Source: Seiridium cupressi (taxonomy: Eukaryota > Ascomycota > Sordariomycetes > Amphisphaeriales > Sporocadaceae). Taken from it: DNA of 64,000 nucleotides. The stretch's first letter is position 1. Every line of letters starts with the position of its first letter. Below the pieces are notes generated by a model, which searched no databases, was not told the origin of the DNA, and saw only the letters and a list, made by a program, of their open reading frames with translations. The position numbers and the translations under genes were made by a program. Shown here piece after piece: positions 11,366 to 24,386 of this stretch. Location: NCBI GenBank assembly GCA_036674765.1, contig JARVKI010000020.1, positions 310,001 through 374,000 of the forward strand, given 5' to 3'.

Positions 11366-13981
11366 ATGGCGCAAGACGATGACCCGACGCGCGACTCCGC
11401 GCCCGACCTTCAGATCCTCGGGGACCAAATCACTCTACAGCCACGAAGCTATGTCGAACCGCTGCAGGATACAGGGAAGGAGGAGGCGCTCATGCAGCAT
11501 ATGGCTAGATTCCGGTCGGAGCCCCTACAGTATGCGAACCTTGATCAAAGCCATAAGATGATGGCGAGAAGTTCAAGTGCTTATATGGTGGTGTCAGATT
11601 CCTTCGTGAAGTCTCCCTCTACGTTTCCGGCCAAGGATGGCGCGCATACGACAAAGTCATCGGACAAGCCATTTTCTATTCTGGCTTCTCCGAGCAAATG
11701 AAGAACTCGGTTGTTTCCGCCCCCTTGTTGCAGTCACGAATCTCCCAGCTGGCCGACATGCGTCTCCTCGTCGAAGAGGAAGAAGGATGGCTGAAACGAG
11801 ATGATCCGCATTACGCCATCAAGAAGGCTCAAAGGCGCTCCGCGATCGAGCATGGCCTCCAGGAGGTGACTGAAAGGCTCACCAATGAAATGATTTGCAA
11901 ATTTGAGAGCAAGACCTTCATCAGAGGAGCATATTACCTGTGCACCCAGCTGTTGACCAGAGCGTATCACCAGGGGATCCACGTCAATAGTGAAGAGGTA
12001 CTACGCTTGCGAAAGGTCGCTGAAGTGGCTGCATCCAAAAAGCAGAGTATCATCTTCCTTCCAAGTCATCGGTCACATGTCGACTATGTTTCTATGCAGC
12101 TCATCTGCTATCGCCTGGGGCTTGCCCTGCCCGTTGTCGTGGCTGGTGACAACCTGAACTTCCCCGTGGTGGGTAGCTTCTTACAGCATGCGGGAGCCAT
12201 GTGGATCAGACGATCATTTGGAAATGACGTACTTTATCAGACGGCAGTTCAAGCCTATATCGATACCTTGCTTCAGGGTGGCTATAACTTCGAGTGTTTC
12301 ATCGAGGGTGGCAGGTCCCGGACCGGCAAACTATTGTCGCCCAAGTTCGGTATTCTCAGTTTCATCCTGGACAGTATCCTGTCTGGGCGGGTTGAGGATG
12401 CGGTGATCTGCCCTGTAAGCACACAGTACGACAAGGTTATAGAAACTGAAGGCTATGTAACCGAGCTCCTTGGCGTGCCGAAGAAACAAGAGAACTTGGC
12501 GGATTTCTTGAAGGGCTCTTCTGTGTTGTCACTACGGCTTGGCAGGGTGGATGTCCGCTTTCATGAGCCGTGGAGCCTTCGAGGTTCTATTGACGATCTA
12601 CTGACCAAAATACCCAAAGTGCCAAAAGATCTCACTGCGAGAACGCCAGAATCAGCTGCAGTACGGCAGAAGCTGTTGCGGACAATGGGCTACAAAATTT
12701 TATCAGACATCAACGATGTGTCAGTGGTCATGCCAACCGCTCTCATTGGCACAGTGCTGCTCACGCTCCGTGGCCGCGGTGTAGGTAAGGCAGAGCTATT
12801 GCGCCGGGTCGAATGGCTTATCAACCATGTCAGAGCTCAAGGAGGTCGTGTGGCTCATTTCGGCAATGCGCCATTGGCCGACGTTGTCGACCGTGGTCTG
12901 GATGTGCTGGGCAAGGATCTGGTAGGCGTTCTCAATGGACTCGCCGAACCAACCTATTATGCGGTGGATCGTTTCCAATTATCATTCTACCGAAACATGA
13001 CGATACATCTCTTCATTTCGGAGGCCTTGGTCAGTGTCAGTATGTACACGCGGGTGAAACAAGGAGGCGGTCCAGCCAATCAGGAGATCTCATATACAGA
13101 ACTACGAGACCAGGTTCTATTTTTATCGTCTCTCTTCAGAGGCGAATTCATCTTCCCTAGCGAAGGCCTAGCAGTCAACCTGGAAAAGACGTTGGTCGGG
13201 CTGGAGAATGACAAGGTCCTCGCTCTTACGCGCGATAGCAATGGCAGTATTGTAAGCGTTGGTATAGCCGATGAGGAACGTATTGCTGGCAGAGAAAATT
13301 ACGACTTCTACTGTTTTCTGATCTGGCCATTCATCGAGGCTGCTTGGCTCGCTGCCATCTCTTTGATGGGGCTGGCACCCCCTCTTGGTTTGGATAAGGA
13401 CGATGTTTGGATCGGAGTTGCCAAGGCACAGAACAGCGCGCAATTGGTAAGTCTACATTTACCTCAGCACATCCTTGACAGTAACTTCGCATAGCGGTGG
13501 CATGATACTAACATTTAAGTAGCTCGGGAAAACACTTTACCACCAAGGTGATTTATCCTACTTCGAGGCTGTCAACAAAGAAACTCTGAAGAACTCCTAC
13601 CAACGCTTCGAGGAAGAGGGCATTATTTATGCTGTCAAATCAAAAGACACCAAAGTCCCGCCCCGTATGTGTCTTGCATCTGAGTGGATGCCCAAACGTG
13701 ACCCCAGTACTGGGGAGGTTCTTGCGGAAGGTCGGTTGTGGGATTTTGCAGGCCGCATTGCGAGTTCGAGGAGAGAAGGGAAGAATCGCAGGGATGGAGC
13801 GACTGTCAGCACTAGAGTAATCAGACTCGCAGATATGCTGGGAAGAAAACTATTTGAGGAAGCCGCTGATCCTGCAGGCAAATCTGCGAGTAGACTGAGC
13901 GCCCAAGAGGCACTGAGCGTCAAGAAAGAGGTTAAGGCGGAGAGGAGGAGGAGGAAACTGGAGGGCAGAGCGCATCTTTAA
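11366..13981 (+). CDS. glycerol-3-phosphate / dihydroxyacetone-phosphate acyltransferase (PlsB/GNPAT type)
   Basis: Three exons, 11366-11529, 11598-13446 and 13523-13981, give 2472 nt and 823 aa. The first intron restores FRSEPLQFLREVSLYVSG, a conserved entry to the family. Acyltransferase motifs are in order: block I HRSHVDY (HX4D), block II GAMWIRRSF, block III FIEGGRSRTG, block IV VICPVSTQYDKV. These bind acyl-CoA and the phosphate acceptor and catalyse sn-1 acylation, the first step of glycerolipid or ether-lipid synthesis. The C-terminal part (SYQRFEEEGII and beyond) matches the usual PlsB/GNPAT helical domain. The protein ends ...KLEGRAHL, so the last three residues AHL fit the PTS1 consensus [SAC][KRH][LM]. 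Peroxisomal location is therefore inferred, as for mammalian GNPAT. Confidence 0.93.
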
Positions 13982-14633
13982 GAGCCTGCTTACCAGTTCA
14001 TCACTGCGTTCTACTGGAAGAAACCCATGTGTTGCAGCTTTGACCGAAATAGATGCAATATTGTAACTTCAAATAGAAGCCTATGAGATCAACCATTCGC
14101 CTCTACACAATTTATATACACCAAGCACTAGAGCAAAGCTTCTAATAATGCTGGCTGTGAATTCGTACGCACATATATAGGCAAAATCTAGCCGAAATCC
14201 TTCCTTTAAACCAGGTCGAAAAACTTCATAGTTCTTTATTACAAGTCATATCAGTTCCGATAGTTTGTGGAGAATCGTTGTCCCAGCTACACGATCCCTC
14301 GAGCTCAATACTTTTTGAATACCAAAATGTTTAGGGTATCTTCTATCCTACTGCTTCGCCCTCACAGAGAAGGCGACTTTCTGTAATATCCAGTCGAAGG
14401 TGACCTTTCCCATTACAAAAAGCCGTCGAGGTGATTATTGCTCCCCTTCAACTTCTCCATGGATTCAGCGGTCATTAGACCCATTGCCGGATGCAGGCGC
14501 GAAGGGGCAATATCGACAGTGTTTGTTTGACACGTTATCGTGTTACAATAAAGGTGCTATGCACTAGTAAGTGCTATATCTCTTCTCACAATAGCGCAGA
14601 AAATGATTGGTGTGCATCGACCAAGCACTAGGG
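13982..14633. other. convergent 3' flanks of the acyltransferase and ASA1 genes
   Basis: Two stop codons face each other across 652 bp. The sequence is moderately AT-rich with no coding signal and probably contains both polyadenylation regions. Confidence 0.5.
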
Positions 14634-16064
14634 TCAATAGATATCCCACAAACTAATCTTGCCATCCTTGCTCCCTGCCGCAAGCCAGTGAGCCTCTTTC
14701 GCCTGTTTGATTCGCCTTTCTTTGACGGATACTTCGGAAATTGGCGTCGCAGTGACCCTATCCACGGCATCTGAAGTCCCTTTTTCATTTGTGCTGGGCC
14801 CATCCGGAACACCATTTCCCGTAGAGATATTGGTATTGGCGAAGGCGACAGTGTAGCAACCAACTTGGTGCCACTTGAGAACCGCAAGTTCTTTCATCGT
14901 TTGGGCCGAGTATACACGGACCTTAGAATCCCATCCGGCGGTAGCGAAGATTTTGCCGTCTGAGCGGATTCGAAGGCTTTGCTGCCCTGAGTGTTTGGTG
15001 TTGAGTACTTTTAATGGTTCGGTCTGAAGCTCGCGTACTATCGTCTGCCGCGATTCCGCTGGTCGGGACTCTCCTGCTAAAGCTGCCGACAGAAGTGACT
15101 TTCCATTTCCTGGCCTTGGTGCTGGAGATTCTCCACGGCGTGGTGGTTGGGTATTCATCGCCAACGAATGAATGCCTGGCGGCCTCGGGATGGGATGTTT
15201 GACCAGCAATGCATCAGCGCTTGAGGTCAAGAAGTATTCCTTGTTGAGTGAAACGTCTAGCGAGAGGACTGGCTGGCTATGAGACTGGGCCCGATATACG
15301 AGATGCCAAGATCCTGCAGCATCTTGCTGAAAAACCGTAGCAAGACCATTTTCATACGCAGTCACTAGTGTGAGAGACAAATCCAGACGAAAAAGAGCCA
15401 ACGCCATCACCATGCCGCTCTTCTCATCCTTTTCTGAGGAATGTACCGTGTGGAGTCTTTCTTGACTGGGAAACCTGTAGATGTCGACCTATGGGACCCG
15501 TCAGTAGCCAGTCATCACATATAGCAAATGCTGCATAGTCGCGTCCTACCGACTCTGAGGCAAGAGTATTGGGCACGGCGAGGAGTAGCTGTCCAGTCGA
15601 GCCGGCCTCATCATCTAGGCAGTATCCAAAAGAGCAAAAGTTCATGGTGTTGACCTCGAGAATATGTACCACCCATGGTTTGGGCCTTGAATCTGGCGAT
15701 GGATCTAGTGGAAGCGTTGCACTTAGGCGTAACTCGTCGTCTTCCATGACTTTCCAGATAATTAACTGGTGATCTCTTCCATGCCTACGCATACTTGCTC
15801 AGCTGGTGGTCTCACGGATACATCGCTGGCGACCTACGTGATGATCTTGTCTGGGCCCCAGGGGGCGATGCCCAAGATAGCATTTGTGTGTGCGCGCCAA
15901 ACTGCTCTAGGGCGCAGGATAGTTAGGTCCCATAAGATGACATACCCTTCAGCATCGCCAGAGGCCAGGCGTTGGTTATCTCTGACGAAGGCTGTCGCAT
16001 GTACTTGAGCCTGGTGACCACGAAGGACTGACTTCGGAGTTGCGGGCGGCAGTTGCGATGCCAT
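14634..16064 (-). CDS. ASA1: ASTRA-associated protein 1, WD40 repeat
   Basis: Three exons, 16064-15838, 15784-15550 and 15488-14634, give 1317 nt and 438 aa. The N-terminus ([20 protein letters not shown]) and first blade [15 protein letters not shown] are characteristic of Asa1. Further WD-like blades are [40 protein letters not shown] and the terminal [17 protein letters not shown], with a long insert before the last blade. Asa1 (human homologue GNB1L) is a seven-blade propeller in the ASTRA/TTT chaperone system that supports PIKK kinases such as TOR. The gene is convergent with the acyltransferase. Frames in the 16.0-16.4 kb region on the same strand are upstream shadows. Confidence 0.88.
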
Positions 16065-19000
16065 GGCTGGTTTCTTTTGGCACCCAGCACTTGCGTGACC
16101 CGGTGCGCACCAATTGCCCCTCGCTGTAGCCGCACTGCGCTATCTTCTCTGCCCGTGGAGTGGGTTGCGAAAATGTGCACCAATGCATCAAGCGTTCTAA
16201 GAGATTTCTTAGAACTGTGTATGTGACCTGGCTGAGCCGCATGAAACGAAGATTGTGGCTGAAGTCAGGACATGAGGCTGCATCGTTAAAAGTTGCCATT
16301 CGAAAAGGGCTTTTGGTTCCTGGCCCAGCCCGCAGCTGGCGGCCCCCAATATTGAACGAAGTTTCCCTACTCAGAGGGGTGACCACCTGCAAAAACCTCT
16401 CCAACACTATAATGTCTTTTTTTCATCTGATGGATCTGGCAGCATCCATAAGCAATGTCCTGGATTACCGTGTCACAATGCTACCGCGCAGATCCGAAGA
16501 TGTGGGCGTGCGTCAACGGGTTTAGCCATCCAAACCTAAATGTATGGAATACTGTACACCTAGCGCCAACCTACTTTGCACTCTGCGACCATTATTGATT
16601 TGTAAAGCTATATCCTATTATATTGTAGTCATCTCTGTATTATAATAAAGCCTTTGTGGGCCTTGCTTTCGTCTTCTCATTTCTGTGTGATATCCAGTCG
16701 AATAGGGTTGTAGTGTGTCAGAATGTCACTGTCTTCCTCCAGGGCAACCACAACAGCTCGGCGAGATGATTCTACGCGTCGCACTGGCAGAACCTGTCAA
16801 ACGGTCCATTAGTGCCATCACACCCTGATTCACCGTCGCAGCCATCTCAGACATGTTGTACAGAGATGCCCGGGGTTTCGAGTTGCACTGTGTTAGATCA
16901 ATGCAGTTGCCCGCATACTCCGAATACTGCCCATGTGGCACCTGTCATGGGTAGTATGTCGGCTCCTTGCACATGATGAGATTTGCGGAAACGCTCGCAG
17001 CGTGCCGGCTGGACCGGGACGGGCGCCCAGCGCGAGCGAGAGTCACAAGAATGTGCCGGTGGAATTGTCGGGCATATATGTGATGGACAGCGCCCTACGG
17101 TGGCCCGACATAGGTGCCACTACTCTATCTGCACCGCACGCCTGCGACCATGGTCATACCGCAAGCCATCATTTCACGACATCAGGCTTACGCCTTGGCA
17201 TCGACGATGTCGCCTCTCACCTAGCACCACTTCTAGTCACTGCTACTGCAACTCTGGGATCTAGGATCGAAAGCACAAACGAAAAAGCTCCAGTCCTAAG
17301 ATCCGTGCTGGCCAAGGGCTGGTCCATCAAGTCTTTCATTCGCCCGGGGAAAACCCGAGAACACCCCTGTTTCCCGCTTGGAGATCGACGCGATTTATTT
17401 GTCGGGACCTCTACCATTGTAACCCCAGACTCCAGAGCTGAAGGCTGGAGGTTCTGAAGAAACGTCACATGCCTCTTCCGATGCAGTACCTTTGCTGCAG
17501 CTCATTTCAGCTCCAAATCCTAGCTGGCTGCTGGCTACTGGAGTGACCTAGACTGTGTCCTTGCAACCTCACCCATGCTCTCATCGGTAGAGATCTAAGC
17601 GATTATGTTGTGGCTTGCCAGTTTTCTAGATTATTGGCATGTCTATCCAATGGCCGGCTTAGCTCTCGGTTCACTGAGATCCCGGGGCGCTTGAACCCCT
17701 AGACCTGGGGCTCTTAGCTTCCGAGGCTATTCCGGCCAGCGTCGCGAGACGCCCATACCATGTAATTGAATCTACGATACATCCCATAAAGCGAGCTCTT
17801 TCCAATCAGAACATGGCGACACGGAGCACCATGTTTTCTCTGCTAACACGGCATGGTGTGCCATGGGCAGGAAGAAATATGATAGAGAAAAGACAGCTCA
17901 CGCTCCAAAGCCGAAAGAAAGTCTTCACGTCGACGAGTGAGTCCAGCAGACGAAGTAAGAATCGGCGGCCCAAGCCCGCAGAGAGTCTGGGAATACGATA
18001 TCCAGCCGTTACTCCAGCACAAGGGATCTCGGGATTAGTTTGGAGACTCAGTTTCTTGATTACAATTCAAGAACATTCCTATTGGGGCTAATTCGTCTAG
18101 CCTACCTGTACATTACCCACGCTGCTAAAGCGCGCAAGACTACAATGTGGGCAACGTGACGACGCATTGACAGTCCAGTGTATCTTGATTCTGCTATCGC
18201 TGTGCGGTGCTAGGTACTACCACTAGCTTCCCGCCTAGGACGGGAGAGGTTATCAAACCGTGCCGGGGACTCTAGCAGCTGCACAGCCTTCCCAAGCTGT
18301 TGCCAATGGGTACATTGTATCGGCCATGTTGAAACCGTCAGAGGAGATCTCCCGGCAGAGGCAAGCAGTCGGCTTCTTTGAGATCGAAACATGGAGATAG
18401 TCTGCCTGTCGCAGGCAATGTATGGCCGCTGTGCGTCTCCACCTAGTTGTTTGTTTGTCTGTCCTGTAGATGCCAGGCCCTGGATGGACATGTCATCAAT
18501 CGAAAGATTCGGTGGCATGGCTGCGCGATGTCACTGCACTGCGAGGTGACGATGCAGAGTTCCCACTCACTGATGTCTCGGAGCGCTGGGGGTTTAGTTA
18601 ATACGCATCCCAATGCTTGCCAGGGCTTGGCTTGGCAGGCACCAAGAGAATAGCGCGCACACCAAGTCTGGCCCCCGGCACCTCCTGGGAGCAAGTCAAG
18701 CCGAAGCAATTCTCTGACAAGATGTTATTCGACACGGTCCGGGAGCTCCCCATTCCCACCGTCGCCATCGTCCACCGGGGAAAAGCAACATAAACCATAT
18801 CTTATATTACTGACTTGACTGGATGGTTGGATGATCTGCGTCAAACATTGCTAAAGTGGTTAATGGGGGGGAAAGGAAGAAAAGTCAGCATATGTACATA
18901 GGTATTATTGATTTGCCTTTCAACACGCTTCCAAACGAACAGCAGCAATCCAAGCAGCTTGCTGTCGAGAACCATTGACCCTCACGACCCTGGCTTTCAA

Positions 19001-19909
19001 CATCATCATACCTGCTACAAGTTGTTTTTATCATGTCATTCCCATCAACTGATTCATGCGCCTGAGCAGCAAACCATGTTCGAATCGGAGACCACTAAAA
19101 ACCAATTAACTCCCTTGGCCCTGCCAGTCGGCACTCGATAACTCGCTGTCATTCGTCCTTGAAGCCCTCTCTCTCTCTCGCTGATGGTGGGCGCTAGGAG
19201 GTGACTACCTTGACAGCCCTTCGTCATCGTTCGAAAACTCAGAGCCGCCGTCGAATTCCATGATAGCTAGCGGAGCAAGCTTATTCTCGGGCTCCGCTAT
19301 CACCCGCTATCGCGTGCCCATCGTTGTGGCGCTCGCTACATATCGACTTTCGGTACAGACTCCTTTTCACTTATTACTCGCTAGTGCAAATCCCACTTGC
19401 CACACGCAGTTTATCTGCTAGAAAAGGGAGGGAACCTTCGAACCAAAATATTGCGAGCATTGGACTTGGTGACTTTCTGACGAGACGGGTTGCGACAGCT
19501 CACAGCTGTAACCTTCCAATCAGTGGACTCTGCACGCTCGAACATCCAAGACATTAGGTGCATCCCGAGTCTTGGGCAACGAAAGGGGATCTAAGCAAAT
19601 CACAAGAGTAGCTGAACGCCGATCGAGACATTAACAGGACCCCACGATCTTCTCCACGTCTTCATCGTCCTCGACAATTCTTGCCTTGCACTTATTATAC
19701 AGCCTACGTACAGCTCCAAGCAAACACCACATGCTACTCCACCACCAAACTGTATTAATGGTTTTCTCCGTGTTCTGCTACCCGTCGGATCTGCAAGGCT
19801 TTCCGCGTCGGAGAGATCATACGGCTTGCTACATAGCAGCCGGCGAGGGCGCTTGTGCCTTTCCTTGCCTCACACTTACATTCGCCAACTCTTGACGTCT
19901 CTTCTCCAG
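16065..19909. other. 3.8-kb upstream region of the zinc-cluster regulator, no supported gene
   Basis: Long non-coding stretch between the divergent ASA1 and zinc-cluster genes. It contains an 88-bp inverted-repeat, tRNA-like sequence (17651-17738) and a CT-rich run near 19167-19181. Frames such as 16933-17457 (174 codons) lack homology-like features. Long 5' regions are common for fungal transcription factors, so much of the 3' half may be promoter and 5' UTR with an unresolved first exon. Confidence 0.45.
17651..17738 (+). other. inverted-repeat, tRNA-like 88-bp sequence
   Basis: TGGCCGG at the left end pairs with CCGGCCA at the right end, and the arms continue imperfectly (left CTTAGCTCTCGG, right CCGAGGCTATT). 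The plus strand has a D-arm-like TTAGCTC...GAG, a T-arm-like TAGC-TTCCGAG-GCTA hairpin and an A discriminator position. The middle does not give a normal anticodon arm. A degenerate tRNA, a tRNA-derived repeat or a small foldback element are all possible. Confidence 0.3.
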
Positions 19910-22485
19910 GGACGCTGCCCGCGACCCTGGCGGCTCACCAACCTGCGCCGAAGGTCCCTTTGCCGGCCTTTGGACTCGGCGCCGGTAGTGCGCCTTTGGG
20001 AGCGCATCATGCGGAGCAGCCGTCGCCGCCATACGCCGTCAACAGCGGATATCCACGGGACAATTTCGACACCCCAACTTCGAAGCGACGAAAATTATCG
20101 GAACCGGTAGCAACGGTTGTTTCAAAAATAGACAGGCCGCCAGAACCTAACAAGAAAACAGCCCCCGGAACAGAAATGCCAAAACCAATTCCTACTCCTG
20201 CCAAGAGCAGACGGGTGCGGACCGGCTGTTTGACTTGCAGAGAACGGCATCTTAAATGTGACGAAGGTACGCCGGACTGCCTTAACTGTAAAAAAAGTAA
20301 TCGGCAATGTAAGCGTGGGGTGCGTTTGAATTTTATCGATATGACTTGCAAAGAGCCCCCGTATATTCCGCAGGTTGAGGAATGGTCAGGTACGACTCCC
20401 TGCGTGAGGTGACTGCTGCATATCTGTTACTTATAATTTCCTAGTACACTTTCAAGACGAGTCCCGCCTCATCGCATCAGAGTACCAAGGTGGGCTCGGG
20501 AGATACGCCAAGTTGGAACCGCAAATTGTTACACCGCCTAGGGAGCCAGATTTAGATGTGATTCGGCGTCAGTCTATAGCTCTAGCAAGTACGGATGGAC
20601 ACGCCGGAGATCACAGGACACCCGCCACAATTCCGACACCGCAGTCACTTTATTACACAGACAGGGGCCAGTTACATCCGGACCAGTACTCGGATGGCGG
20701 TCACACCAGGCAGAATAGTGATGCTTCGTTTATGGCACCGCCAAGTTCATCCCATTCCATTGGGTATACCAACTTGATGTCAGACCCTTTTTCAGCCGTC
20801 AAGGACGAGCATAATCGCGGATTCTCCCAGGCCACTTACAGAAACGGCAGTGATGCTTCTACGGCGGCATCAGTTGCCGGTATGACGGGCGTCGAAGCAC
20901 AAACTCAGTTTCGCGACGTGCATGCTGCGGGCATCGAACCTGGACCAACACCAGATACAGGCATGATGACGCCGCCCAACGACAAGAATGGCGAGCGCGA
21001 GTATCTCAACTCGCCTGAAGAGCTCCAATTCATGCAAGTCTTCGTTTCGGAAGTGGGAGTATGGATGGACAGTCTGGACAAGGAAAAGCACTTCTCACGT
21101 CTCATACCGTATCATGCGCTCAAGTGTCCCATGCTCCTCAACGCACTCCTGGCCTGCGGAGTAAAACACCTTACGTTGAGGCATCAGTATAATGACGACA
21201 AGGCCCTCTTTTACTATGATACTGCCACAACACAGCTCCTACGGAGTTTGCAGAATCCAGAACGCAATACAGCGGAGTGTGCGGCCACGGCCGTTGTCCT
21301 CAATGTTTACGAGATAATGAGCGAGAAGCCGACCCAACGGATGAGCCACATCGCGGGCGCACGCGCCCTGATTCGAGAATGCGGATGGAACGCGAAGAGC
21401 GTAGGACTCGGGGCTGCCTGCTTCTGGTTGAATGTGGGTATGGAGTTGTTGTCCTGTCTTGCCTTCAACTGGCAGACCGCCTGGGATCCAGATCAATGGG
21501 GGTTGGACATGGATTTGACTACGGAGAAGGAGCATGGAAAGGAAGAGATCTGGGTGCATCGGATCTTCTATGTTGTGGCTAAGATCGCCAACTTCCGCGC
21601 CAGCATACCGAAATTTCAGGAACCCAGTCCCCATGACGAGCAAATCCGCCTCCAGACTCGGTTTTCCGAGTGGCAGCGCTTGAAGAATTTGTGCGATAGT
21701 TGGAACAATGCCTGCCCGCGGCCTATGCATCCCTTTGGCTATCTGTATCCCGCTCAGCAGGACACGCCTGGCAGGCGAAAATCGCTGTTCCCTAACGTCT
21801 GGTAGGCCTCTCTCACAGTACTCACTTCGTTGGGTTGGAATGCTAATTCAAAAGTAGGCTCATTAAACGTGCCGCCATCGTAGGTCGTCTTTACTACCAC
21901 ACTGCACAGTGTCTCCTTGCTCAGATCAACCCACTGCTACCGAAAGACTCCGAAGAGTCCCGCGCTGTGCAACAACACCATGCGCATCAAGTCTGTGGTA
22001 TCGTAGCGCATACAAAAGATCGTGGAGTAGCATCTGTCTCGATTCGCTCGCTCGCCATTGTTGCGGAAATCCTCACCAATCTCGAGGAGCAGCAAGAGGT
22101 TATTTCCATCTTGGAGAACATTGAATCTGAAACTGGCTGGAGACTGGCTGCTCTGCTGAAGAACCTGAAGCGCGTTTGGGGTTGGGAGAAGATGGCCGGG
22201 ACTGGGCTAGCTGCACAGTTCCTGACGCAGGGTCCGCATACTCAAGCTATAAAGCTGCAACAGCAGATGCTACAACAATCGCCGACACAGGCGAATACAC
22301 CTCCAAATGGGCAAATGATGCCGGGGATGGAGCGGGCACAGCAGACGCTTGCGGCACCGAGGCCAATAAGGAATGTTAATCCGCTCAGTTTTGCAGACTT
22401 CAGTCTACCGAATCACCCATACCAAAATTGGTACGAGCCGCCGAGTCGGTCTAGTACCTTTAATTCCACACATGGTTTCTTGTGA
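19910..22485 (+). CDS. Zn(II)2Cys6 transcription factor with Fungal_trans_2-type C-terminus
   Basis: Exons: about 19910-20389, 20445-21801 and 21858-22485, phases 1 and 2 matching exactly. The zinc cluster reads [14 protein letters not shown] then [12 protein letters not shown], spacing Cx2Cx6Cx6Cx2Cx6C, preceded by basic [13 protein letters not shown] segment upstream may be a nuclear localisation signal. The C-terminal part has the helical regulatory domain of the moc3/Fungal_trans_2 kind ([61 protein letters not shown]), and a Gln/Pro-rich tail. It should bind DNA as a nuclear regulator; targets are unknown. The open frame continues upstream past 19910 without an ATG, and CTCCAG|GG at 19909/19910 is a good acceptor, so a 5' exon is probably unresolved. 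The first in-frame ATG inside the frame is at 20176. Confidence 0.87.
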
Positions 22486-23386
22486 CGGAGCACTTCATTG
22501 CACCGAGCATTACGATATCACGATTTAATGAGTACGGCATATGTGTATTTAACTTCACTTCGATGTATATGATAGGGCCAGGAGTCGATAGCCTTCAGGC
22601 AGACATGTGTGCATAAGCATTATAGGTGGGCTAGGAGTTAGGATGCATTCTGGCATAGAAGTCTAACAGGACGTCCCCGGAGAGATTATTGCATTAGCGA
22701 CAGGGCCTTGATAGGAATTACCTCTTATTTACTACGACTTTTCTTCTCTCCTTTTGGTTTTCTCTTCCTGTGACCTTGAACCCAAGATAGGGCTGATATC
22801 TCTTCGCTATGAGCGATCTGCGCTCTTGGCAATTTTACCGAATCGTTTCTTCTTCATTTGTACGAGCTGTAAATCCAAGAGCACCTCGGGGTTCTGAACG
22901 CGTTTCGACACCGTCGATTCTCACTCCGATGCCAACTGAGACCAGATCTGATACCAAATTCTTGTAGAGCAACCGCCCGCAACATAGGCCGAAAGAGAGT
23001 CTCTGTTAGGATTAACAGCATCATTTCATTCGATCGGGATATCTTAAAGCTAGGCATGTTCTTCTCGAAACCTAAAACCCAAGATAGCGAACATTGTATA
23101 TTCCACCCTCCTGCTCTACATTCCCCCATGTAATTCCGACTGCTTATGACTACTCACGATGCTGTCTCTGTGGGTGTCCTTTGGGTCGACAAATCACAAT
23201 CCTTGATATTCCTGGTGTTACTACCATGTCAGTCCACCGATGCTATCCAGTGCTGGTAGCTTTTCATGTCTATTCTTTCTACTACATGTCGTCTAGAGAA
23301 TTTCCTGGTGTGTCTACCCTTTTGCAGATCTAACAGCTTGTGTTGATCATGCCGGCACAATAAGTCTAATCAAGGACAACTCTACT
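22486..23386. other. convergent intergenic region
   Basis: 3' flanks of the zinc-cluster gene (+) and the HAD gene (-). Nothing coding was recognised; the minus-strand frame at 22854-23129 has no features of a real gene. Confidence 0.45.
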
Positions 23387-24386
23387 CTATACCACCGTAG
23401 TTTCGGCCACTAGATCAGCGCCTACTTTCTCTTGCATAGCAGGTTCCAACTCGGTTTCTGCAGGCGGTACCACAATGCCGTACTTCTCGTATGGGAAGTT
23501 CTGCAAATCCAAGTAATAGTCCGCCCAGCCATCACCAATCTCACCGAGCTGATGCACGTCTACTGCTTCGCCTGCAGCACCCATTCGTCCCGCCAGGATC
23601 TCGGCGTCCCGTCCGGCATACTCCTGCTTCAGCATAGGGTGTGGGCACCAAACCACTCTCATGCCTGCCCGACGGCCAGCCTCTACGCCCGGCACACTGT
23701 CCTCGAAGACCAAGCACTCTTCAGGGGTTATGGGCTTCTCGCCCTCCGGTAAGCTGTCATTGATCGTCTTCAGTGCCAGAAGGTAGATATCAGGCAACGG
23801 CTTTCCCCGCCCTGGTTGGATTCTCGAATCATCGCCCAACACCCTTCTCGACGTCTCGAATACCGAAAACAGCTCCGTTAGATGCGCAGTCTTGACCTTG
23901 AAATTTCCACTATTGCTGCTGGTTGCCAGTGCGATATGTACCCGCTTTGGCTTGGTACTGTTGTCGTCCTTCACCGTCTTGTCGCTTTCCTTGAGATCCC
24001 ACCACCGCGTGCGACCCAGGTCACCTAGCAGTTTCTCGACTCCAGGTAACGGCTTCGCGCTGGGGAAGTGCTGCTGCTGCAGTGCACTATATTGCTGGAG
24101 GTACTCATCGTTGGAAATAGGTAGTTGGGCCCATTTATGGAAAATCTCATTGGCCTGGGGTCCGGGCCGACCTTGAAGCTGGGCCTTGATGGACCAGGGC
24201 AAATTCGGACGGCCATACTTCTCCAGTAGGACATTTATGCAAGATGTATAGATGTCCTCGGTGTCCAGGAGAAGACCATCCATGTCAAAGAGACAAGCCC
24301 GAATGGGCGGGAAACTGGCGCGTGAGTCAGTTACAGTTCGGGGTTTCGGTTATAGAAAAGGGAGTATACTCTATGTGAGGCGCCAT
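23387..24386 (-). CDS. HAD-superfamily phosphatase (beta-PGM/pseudouridine-5'-phosphatase-like)
   Basis: Two exons, a 17-nt first exon (24386-24370) and 24314-23387, give 945 nt and 314 aa. The tiny first exon was chosen because it restores MAPHIDFPPIRACLFDMDG, putting motif I (DMDGLLLDTED, nucleophile Asp and acid/base Asp) near residue 16 as in the family. Motif II is the Ser in LATSSNSG, motif III Lys in GRGKPLPDIY, motif IV FEDSVPGVEAGRRAGM. The helical cap lies between motifs I and II. Relatives dephosphorylate small phospho-metabolites such as 2-deoxyglucose-6-P, glycerol-P or pseudouridine-5'-P in the cytosol; the substrate cannot be told here. The gene is divergent from the TPR gene with 329 bp between starts. 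Confidence 0.9.

Noticed and set aside
16933..17457. 174-codon plus-strand open frame
   Set aside because: No domain, signal peptide, splice support or convincing composition; lies in the long upstream region of the zinc-cluster gene and overlaps other frames.
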